Shown here: positions 56,469 to 64,000 of the stretch, piece by piece
How the letters are laid out: each line of letters starts with the position of its first letter
Position numbering within the stretch: the stretch's first letter is position 1
Source: Pseudevernia furfuracea
Lineage: Eukaryota; Ascomycota; Lecanoromycetes; Lecanorales; Parmeliaceae
Assembly: GCA_022315425.1 (NCBI GenBank)
Contig: JAIUPT010000050.1
Span: forward strand, 868,001 to 932,000
Length of the DNA stretch: 64,000 bases
Direction of reading: 5' to 3'
The notes under the pieces: generated by a model
Told to the model about the DNA's origin: nothing
The model's input: the letters and a program-made list of their open reading frames with translations, nothing else
Databases searched by the model: none
Made by a program: the position numbers and the translations under genes

Positions 56469-57968
56469 ACTCTGGGATACACAGTTGGGGCAATGGACCA
56501 TTTCGCTACGATGCACTGGTGTATTTTTGGGGCTCTGGCTGGCTCCGAGATTACACCGTCTTCACGGGCAATGGGGATCATTCATGATGTACTAATGCCA
56601 TAACAGTGTATACTATATGTAAAGGAACGGTAATATGCAAGGGAATGCGTTATAGATCACACTCGGTAAAACTTCAAGATACATTTCTCAAAAGTCCAAG
56701 AAAATCAGTGCCTACCAAGAGAAAAGCACGTGGCAGTTGAGAGGATCATTAGTCGAGAAAATAAATCCTGCCGGCTAGGTATGTAAGTATATATCGAAGA
56801 CTGGGAAACCGGACCCACAGACCCACGGAACGGGACCCGCTGCCTGGGGCCCGTTACCGTGGGCGTGAGACGACCACGGTTGTTGCTACGAGAAGGTACG
56901 GAAAGTAGACTGTGAACAGCAGTGGTGGTGGTGGGGAAAGGATCACTCGCACACGCTCAGGCACGATTATTCGGGGTGAACTTCACCCCTGTCGAGTCGA
57001 GTCGCTGATGCCCAGCACATGTTCAACCCTACCGAGCTGTACTCAAGCCCACACCGGATCGGCGGTGAGGCCCGGCGCAGGATTTCCGTCTTCTTGGGAG
57101 GGGAGGTGCTGAATCTTTCGTTTGGACTGGGAAGGGGGGTTTTTCTTTTCCACAACGTGTTTCTTCTAGCGATTTTCCCATATGCAGGTTGTAAAGAGGG
57201 GGGGGGGGAGGTTTTGAAAGAAAGCGCAAATGCGTGTCGATGATGAAGCAGGCAAGGATCGTGGTAAAATGCTCAAAGGTGTGTCATTGTTGGGGTGAAC
57301 CATGTGTTGTGTAGCCCAAGAGTGAGTGGCGTGCGTTTCACGCTCTATTGATTTGCCCCTCTTGCATCTTCTCCCAACCCCAGCCTGGGGTTTTTCCACT
57401 GATCCGCCGCTACCGATGCCAGACTTTCCTTTCCCGGGAAACTGCTGAGTGATCACTTTCTTCCTCCCGGTCTTCTGGTGGGACGCGTGCACGAGGCGAC
57501 CGCGCACGTGCAGGCTTCAGCAACAGGAGTTGATCGTTCGGGACATGTGTTGAATCAATGCATAAAGAGGTGCGCTGATAAGATGTGTGAAAACAGAGAC
57601 AGACTGTGTTGAACAGATGCATTTACTTTGGAAAGAAAAACGAAGAAACCGTCTTGGGCGAGTCGTCAAGGCGTGTTACGAGAACGAAGAAAGTATATAT
57701 TGAAAACAGATTTGTAAGATTTGTAAGATTTGTAGGGGAGATGCGTTGCGCGTATTGAAGCAATGTGTCAAGAAGGTGTGCAGCATGGTGGAATGCTGGC
57801 AGGTGTTCTGGAATAATCTCTTGACGTTTCCTGATAGGATCCTTTTTCACACATACCAGAACCATCGACCATGTTAGACGCATTCTGAAATACCAGGCTC
57901 GACACTATCTCTCAATCCTTTAAATTCCCCCGACTCTTCTCCCCATCCCTTTATGAGGTACCGCAATC
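56469..57968. other. Intergenic region
   Basis: Gene-free as far as can be seen. It holds a G11-12 homopolymer near 57199-57210 and a 9-bp repeat (GATTTGTAA, about three copies at 57709-57734). Overlapping ORFs on both strands have no motif. Confidence 0.4.
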
Positions 57969-58892
57969 ATGAGCCACCACCCCTTCCCATTCCTTTCCCT
58001 CCCAGGGGAGGTAAGAAATATCATATACCGTCATGCTCTTGTCGCCAAAGACGATATACACATATTGGACATGCACCCCGAGCAATACGAAACCACGAAG
58101 CGTTCTGCCAAACGATTCAGAGGACCCTACCAAACTGCGAAAAGTCTTGATCGACATTTTTGTTCAGTGCTCAAGCTCAAGCACAAGCCATGTCACGGCT
58201 GTCGGAAGATACCTGACTTCTTCAGGACCATCTACACTATGGACGCTGATCACAACTCTGATCTGAGTCCAGCTCTCTTGCGCACCAACGAGCAGATCCG
58301 AAGGGAAGCCCACTCCATATTCAACCAGGAGAACACGTTTTTCTTCTACAGCATGGGCGCCGTGATGCCTTTCCTGAAGGATCGAACTCCGGAGTCGCTG
58401 GCCGAGATCAAGAGTATCGGCTTCCATCTGAAGATCGACCGCTACGTCGAACGAAATCCGGTGTATCTCAACTGGGTGTGCACGTTCCGTGAGGTGGGCT
58501 GCATGGCAGGTTTGAACTTGCAAAACCTCAGTCTTAAAATCGAGGGTCACAGATATGGACCCTCTTACGGAGGATGGTGGGCGGCCAATGGTCTGGACTG
58601 GGCGTACAGTGTCACCCGAATTGGCGGATTGCAGGAGCTCCATATTGAATTCGATCTGGGTAGTACGCGAAATTCCCGTAATGGGAAGATGCTCGGCGTG
58701 GAGGGTGCGAATGCGGCTTGGCTTTGGTGTTGGCTAGCACCTAGGATGCTGACAGATCGCAAGGGGGCTATTGATAAAGCTGCCGCATATCTGAAGAGTG
58801 CGGAGGCGACTCGGGAGAAAGACTACCTTTTTGTATTGAATGGCGTCAGAGGTGGAGAGATGGTCTGGGATCTCCGAAAGGCGATGCAATAG
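57969..58892 (+). CDS. F-box/DUF7730-like hypothetical protein
   Basis: Single exon, 307 aa. It starts FPFLSLPGEVRNIIYRHALV, the short F-box-related opening common to large fungal families. It continues with LSPALLRTNEQIRREAHSIF, which is the typical second motif (L-R-x-N-x-Q-I-x-x-E-A). Downstream are NTFFFYSMGAVMPFLKDRTP and an alternating hydrophobic core. The length and motif order are complete, so the gene looks intact, unlike the F-box-like gene at 5.2 kb. The role is unknown; related proteins may act as ubiquitin-ligase adaptors or in allorecognition, without proof. CHGC near residue 75 could bind metal. Confidence 0.75.
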   Translation: MSHHPFPFLSLPGEVRNIIYRHALVAKDDIHILDMHPEQYETTKRSAKRFRGPYQTAKSLDRHFCSVLKLKHKPCHGCRKIPDFFRTIYTMDADHNSDLSPALLRTNEQIRREAHSIFNQENTFFFYSMGAVMPFLKDRTPESLAEIKSIGFHLKIDRYVERNPVYLNWVCTFREVGCMAGLNLQNLSLKIEGHRYGPSYGGWWAANGLDWAYSVTRIGGLQELHIEFDLGSTRNSRNGKMLGVEGANAAWLWCWLAPRMLTDRKGAIDKAAAYLKSAEATREKDYLFVLNGVRGGEMVWDLRKAMQ

Positions 58893-59782
58893 GCTGGGCG
58901 AAATTTCGTCCATTGAAAGATCAATTTGGTGCATCTGTGGAGAGACTGACCCAGCAGAGGCCATCGAGATCTTTGGATACAATCCTTTGTTGGGATAGAA
59001 ACGTGAGCGCTACCCTGCGCTCGAGGCTCATTTATTGCCATAGACCCGGAGATTCGGAAAGTCGAATCTGAGTACTCTAGTAGGGATTCACTATTCGAAG
59101 CTCTCATTTAGCCTTCGCCAATTAAAAACGCTCTCGAGCTTTGCCTAACTTGAGGTGACTTGGAAACGTGACCAGCAATGAGTGAATTTTGTTTTCTAGG
59201 TCGAAACAGTTGTGGCAAAACGTAAAAGACCTCACGGTCATGACGAAGACCAACGAAAGAGGACCATTCCCATCATTCAACCTACGTACCAGGTGTGCAA
59301 AAGTGGTGCTGCACTTCTTAGAGCTGTCGCGGTAATAGCAACTTCCCACCCCAACAAGCCTTGCTACTCGATCGCCTTACTTCTCCTAACCATTCAATTT
59401 CCGTGACAGTCCCTCGTCTGCCATGAGCTTCGGTAACAAAAGGCCGAGTCTTCGAACTCATTTCCTTTTCCCTTTTATTACCAATGGGTGCAGTCCTTGA
59501 TAGTTGTATCAAGAGGTATCCTCAGATGACAACGCAGTAGTGACGATTGGGACCAGAGACGGCGATGTGTTTTGAGGCGAAATACCAGTCCCACTGATTG
59601 AAAATGAGTGAGACCAGGACAGTAGTGGATGTTGGCAAATTTGCTGCAGTAGTTTTTGACCACTACCAACATAGGTTAATGCATGCGACTGTCTGCCACA
59701 AGCAATCACTAGATACGTATGCGTCGTAGTTCCGGGGAGAAAGGTAAGAATGCTGGGCATTAAGGCTAACCTTCGCGTTCAG
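58893..59782. other. Intergenic region
   Basis: Short overlapping ORFs only. No motif recognised. Confidence 0.4.
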
Positions 59783-60388
59783 TCAGTTCGGTCCGGACAG
59801 CGGCAGCTCTACCTGCTGTAATTGCCACCTAACGAGGGCGTCGAGCATTATGTCTTGAGTCAGCAGATCTCTTCTACGACCAACTTCGAGTCGTGAAATA
59901 TGCTCCGGAACTATTTTACTCCTGCGACATTTATTGCAACTCAATTTGCAATATGAATCAGGAAGAAATGACCTGGAAAACATGATTCACTGGTGATGCT
60001 CTCAATGTATTGATTTGCCTCAACGTCAGGGCAATTGCTGTGGTCGGGCGAGACCGGCTCTTCTTTGAGAAAGCAGGTCCCGGGGCAAATGAAGATGTAA
60101 TTGTGCCCTCTGATGAAGATGCTCTGCTTAGTCGGTGGATTTTGACAGATCTCCATTATTGAAGGCCTGATGTCCGAGAAGTAATCTGAGACTTCTTTTT
60201 TCCATGCAAGCAAAGCGTGGCCTTAACATGCCCAGTGGTTGCCATCTTGCAAACTCTTCCAACATGGTAATAAAGGAGTAATTTGTGCTTTTGAAGAATG
60301 GCTCAAATCCGTAAAAGTTTGGGCCCGTAGCATCATGATAGGCCAGAGCTGAGAGGTATAAAAAGGAAAGCTGTGGATAGCTAAGCAC
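59783..60388 (-). pseudogene. Second zincin-like peptidase family relic
   Basis: Three adjacent minus-strand frames carry pieces in family order. First is ATGPNFYGFEPFFKSTNYSF (60388-60220 frame). After a frame change at an A6 run comes AWKKEVSDYFSDIRPSIMEI, then NYIFICPGTCFLKEEPVSPD with DHSNCPDVEANQYIES, matching the CPxFF...CP...N pattern of fungal secreted zincin-like proteins. Where the family has its L-V-H-E-x-x-H helix this copy reads FLIHIAN and a stop. A third frame continues to 59783 (LLTQDIMLDALVRW). With loss of the HExxH Glu and second His plus frame breaks, it is most likely a pseudogene. Family call is tentative. Confidence 0.35.
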
Positions 60389-62063
60389 TTACAACATGTA
60401 AAGTTATATTGTTCATCGCCATGATGTGAGAACGTTGAAGGCTTAGAATGTTGAGAGAGGCCAGTGTCCGGTTGGAAGCGACGCTACAGGAGTACAGGGG
60501 GAAGCTTCGAATATCAGCTAATCACGAGGCCTCCAGGCTTCAGGTATATTGTCCCTGAAATCTACGCCATACGTTGACTTTCATTGGCGTCATTAGCCGA
60601 TCCACAGAAAGAGAAATTTATGCGGTTTTTTCGGGTACTCAGCTATGTGTTCGTATCCCTAACAGGCCATCCGTTGCACGTTCGTCTTTCTCTAAGTTTG
60701 GTGGATCCCGATGACCGATCTATGGACACGTTCTTGATCTAGATTGGAACCATAGAATGTACCGGATTGGTAGATCCCTACGCCTTTAACCCAACGCCTA
60801 ATAAGTTTGTATAAAAAGCCTGCGACAGAGAGGAAATAGGTCCGAACATGCGCTCAGGTGACAGGCGCACTATATAAGAGAACAGCGAAGCGGGGAAAAC
60901 AAGCGCTCTAATAATAGTAGACTTGTTGCCAACATATGTGAACTATCAAGACCAATATCATGACTAAAGTGAAAGTCGTACCTTCCTGCGCTGGTTCTTT
61001 CCCTAGCCATTGTTGATCCTTGGACCACGTTGAAGCCCACCTTCCATTGGTTTTAGGATGACCAAGTATGGAGAATATTGCGGAAAGGCATCCAGCCAAA
61101 CCCGACATTGCTATCAACTGAAGGCTTCCATGTACCTGAGTCCTCTAAACTAGGATGTTCCAGGAGCCGGTGACTTGACCTTTGGTGTGAGGCTAACGAG
61201 GTTGCCGAGTCTATAGAGTCATCCTGCATCTAATGAATTTTCGTCCAAGCACCTTGCAATGACTTTATAAGGTCTCGACAGATGTGCAAGAGTATAGCAA
61301 TTCTTCTAATAGAACCGCTCCACAGACTAGTTAATGTCAAGCATACGTAAGGTTGAGTGGAAATGCATGGCAGGGAGAAACGTCAAACCCCAAATTAGTG
61401 GAAAATAGGCCAATCTGGGAAGAGCCTATTAGTGGCGCTCATATACTTGTAGAGTACTTGGCCCAGTCGGTATTGATTTGCAACGAAGCGAAACTACCAC
61501 GAGGCTGGTTGCTTCGTACCATTCTGAGGCTGTCTATCGGCTAGGATTGATGCAAGGCAAGCTGCCAAGAGGAATTACCCAGTGCAGTCTGCAGCTAATG
61601 AAAAGCAAGTCTGCTGATGTCTGGTTTAACACTTCACTGAGGCTTGCCAAGACTTGCGGATGCTAGCCTGGCTATTGCCTGTAAGTAAGATTCAGACTGA
61701 ATTCTGATATGTCGCTGTTTCAATTCCATAGAGAAAATCAATGAACAAGCTCCTAGAGTTTGATGTCTGATGGTGATTGATAGGTGCTCGGGCGATCGTG
61801 GGTAGTTGCGAGTGGGACAGTTGCCAAGGACAGATCCCTGAACGTCATTTTGCTGGCTTCCGCTGTAAGCAGCCTCTGAGCCTTTTAACTAACGGTTGTT
61901 CGGATTCCTTGAAACACCGAGCTCTTACCTGCTCTGAAGCTTCTTCGAGGGTTAATATGTGCCCTGTCCGTTACTACTCCTACTCTTTCCATTCTTGAAA
62001 AAATCCTTAACATCCCTTCGAGGCAGCTTCCTATACGACTAGTGCTACTTCACAGCAATCAAA
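60389..62063. other. Long gene-poor region before the OSBP gene
   Basis: Short unsupported ORFs on both strands. The right 100 bp form the OSBP gene leader. No RNA gene or mobile element core recognised. Confidence 0.4.
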
Positions 62064-64000
62064 ATGCCTTTAGGCCTCCACAAGCACGGCGATGATCATC
62101 GGCGTATGTCAGTGGGCAGTCAGTCTTTACCTCGGCTATTGGCTCCTATCAAGCATGGAAGCTGACAGCCTGCCAAGTAGGAAAATCGGCAGAAGAAGGG
62201 AGCGCGGAAGCTGCTGGCGGTGACGATGAAACAGGTCAGATAATCAGCTCATGCCCGTCCTGAACGAGCCATCCTGACAAATCTCTAGTGGTGGAACCAG
62301 ATCAGGGAAATGGTCAGTGAAGATCTATGTAATAGGCTACTCCGCCTATCAAAGATGTTGGTGCGAATACTGAAGCGCCCTCGGCTTGGTAGTACTCTCA
62401 CATATCATATCACAATTGCGGCCAGGCGCAGACCTGAACAAAGTCACCCTACCGACCTTCATCCTAGAACCCAAATCTATGCTGGAACGGATAACGAAGT
62501 ATGCGTTCGGGTCTCTGGTTCTGGCTGATCTCTAACGATCTGCGATAGCTTCATGGCACATCCTGAAACTCTACTTCCTATGCCCGAAATCGAAGATCCA
62601 ACACAACGTTTCGTTTCTGTGGTCAAATTTTACTTGAGCGGCTGGCATATCAAACCACCGTAGGTTGGCTTTGGCTGGTACAAGAAGCAAGTTTGAATGG
62701 CTGAAGACAATTGCAGGGGCGTGAAGAAACCTCTCAATCCGATCCTTGGCGAAACATTTACCTGTTATTGGGAATATCCAGATCATACTCGAGGATACTA
62801 CATATCAGAGCAAACATCACATCATCCTCCTAAGTCCAGCTACTTCTTCATGGCACCTGAACACAATATACGAATAGATGGAGCATTGAAGCCGAGAAGT
62901 AAATTCTTGGGCAATTCAGCTGCAAGTTTGATGGAGGGCGTAGGTGTTCTGCGATTTATGAACCGGGGCAAAACACGAGGCGGAGAGAGATAGTACGCAG
63001 GCCTCGACGACAATGCTTAGCACCACTGACATTATTTTATGAATCAGCTTCCTCACCCAGCCGAACATGTACGCGCGTGGAATACTATTCGGAAAGATGA
63101 AGTACGAATTGGGCGACCACAGTTTCATTAAATGTCCTGAGAACGGCCTCATGGCAGACATCGAGTTCAAGACCAAAGGATACTTTGGAGGGACCTACAA
63201 CGCAATAGGCGGGAGTATCAAGAACGAAAAGACCGGAGAACTTTTATTCGAGCTATCAGGCATGTGGAGTGGCGAGATGATACTGAAGGATGTCAGGGTA
63301 CGAAGATGTTGGAATTACCTTAGATACAGTACGTTGCTGACTCATCCGCAGACTGGTCATAAAGAAGTTCTCTTCAATGCGTCACACGCGAAGCACACGC
63401 CTCCGATCGTACGACCAATTGAAGAACAAGGCGAGCGGGAGTCGCAGAGGCTGTGGCTCAATACCGTGATAGCCATCAGGGAGTCAAATCATACCGCTGC
63501 GACAGAGGAGAAGTCAAAAATAGAAGACAGGCAACGAGATGAGACCGCGAAGAGAGCGGAGCAGGGAATTGAGTGGCAGCCAAAGCTTTTCCGTCCAATT
63601 CGTGGAGGGCCTGGTGGACCAGAAGAAGGAGAGGAAGGCCTGGATTGGATCCTGAACGCGAATATGTATGTGTTTAGCTGAATCCCACTGACTGCACTGC
63701 CTGACAATGCTAGCGATGGTGCTACTCCCGAAGAAAAAACCAAGCAGATTGTCGCCATCGCCCCCATACTAAAAGGTCAACAACACAACCAGCAGAGTAA
63801 GGCTTCCCAGCCTCAGCAAAGCCAAGGGAAATCACAACCACCAAGTCGGCCACAGCAGCAGATGGCAGGCCACGACGATTTGATCGATTTCGGACAGTCA
63901 AACCCAGCCCTAATTACTTCTGCGCCAGTAGGACAGACTGATCCAATGCAATTTCAGTCAAATGCACCTCCAGGGATGCAAGCGCCACTACAGCCGGGCC
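62064..64000 (+). CDS. Oxysterol-binding protein homologue (3' end cut by window edge)
   Basis: Lipid-transfer protein of the OSBP/Osh family, moving sterols or phosphatidylserine between membranes. Model: join(62064..62103, 62181..62234, 62289..62312, 62393..62498, 62549..62659, 62717..62992, 63048..63297, 63352..63665, 63714..>64000), all GT-AG with consistent phases. Intron-rich, with a 24-nt exon 3. The domain begins with the lid and LRPGADLNKVTLPTFILEPK, then GVKKPLNPILGETFTCYWEY, the signature EQTSHHPPKSSYFF, FLTQPNMYARGILFGKMKYE and LWLNTVIAIRES. The end seen here is Gln/Pro-rich, with DDLIDFGQ. About 487 codons are visible. No PH domain precedes the ORD, as in short Osh proteins. The intron at 63298-63351 is 54 bp and stop-free. 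Confidence 0.92.

Noticed and set aside
56912..57243. Overlapping plus-strand ORFs of 66-74 codons
   Set aside because: Frames on both strands are equally open in G-rich sequence and no motif is present.
63298..63351. Reading the OSBP domain straight through without splicing here
   Set aside because: The 18 inserted residues have no place between conserved KDVR and TGHKEVLFNAS, and GTACGA/CCGCAG ends fit an intron. Kept as a retention possibility only.
1..64000. CRISPR arrays, insertion sequences, intact transposons, rRNA genes
   Set aside because: None seen. The host is a eukaryote, and no transposase, reverse transcriptase or long terminal repeats were recognised in any frame.

Overview
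The window is nuclear DNA of a filamentous ascomycete (Pezizomycotina). Genes are monocistronic and lie on both strands. Introns are short (about 47-170 bp) with GTRNGT-type donors, CTRAY-like branch points and YAG acceptors. The protein set is typically fungal: Rtc1/Sea2, an Hmt1-type ABC transporter, a DUF3605 GlcNAc-induced protein, DUF7514 and DUF7492 proteins, and an N-terminal fungal domain fused to C2H2 fingers. A helotialean or other leotiomycete host would fit, but that is only an impression and cannot be settled from this sequence.

Layout. 1-3584: HMG-CoA reductase (minus), running off the left edge. 5.1-10.5 kb: a frame-disrupted F-box-like gene, a C2H2 zinc-finger gene and a four-exon gene with an N-terminal Cys/His-rich region. 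10.5-13.5 kb: gene-poor, with one decayed coding relic. 13.5-15.5 kb: a tandem pair of unknown Cys/His-motif paralogues, the second frameshifted. 15.9-18.9 kb: ribosomal protein S21 and a CPD photolyase. 19-21.6 kb: tandem repeat, a small two-exon unknown gene and an aminotransferase class V relic. 22-28 kb: secreted DUF7492 protein, metallo-beta-lactamase-fold hydrolase, nicotinamidase and a small Lys-rich protein. 28.3-29.4 kb: a GC-rich, frame-broken zincin-like gene. 30-38 kb: Rtc1/Sea2 and the Hmt1-like transporter. 38.8-45 kb: mostly non-coding, with a Pro/Lys-rich ORF and a small secreted Cys-rich protein gene. 45.4-56.5 kb: proline dehydrogenase, a 57-aa membrane protein, a probable secreted protein, an MFS sugar transporter, a DUF7514 protein and a DUF3605 protein. 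58-58.9 kb: F-box-type unknown. 59.8-60.4 kb: a second zincin-like relic. 62-64 kb: an intron-rich oxysterol-binding protein gene, cut by the right edge.

Functionally this is a housekeeping neighbourhood: sterol synthesis and sterol transport at the two ends, nutrient-stress signalling (SEACAT subunit), proline and NAD catabolism, sugar uptake, metal/thiol vacuolar transport and DNA repair. Between these genes are islands of lineage-restricted or decaying genes. No biosynthetic cluster, intact transposon, CRISPR array or convincing tRNA was found. The most interesting items are the DUF7492 protein with a possible LPMO-like histidine brace, the tandem Cys/His paralogues, the two broken zincin-like genes and the frameshifted small secreted protein.
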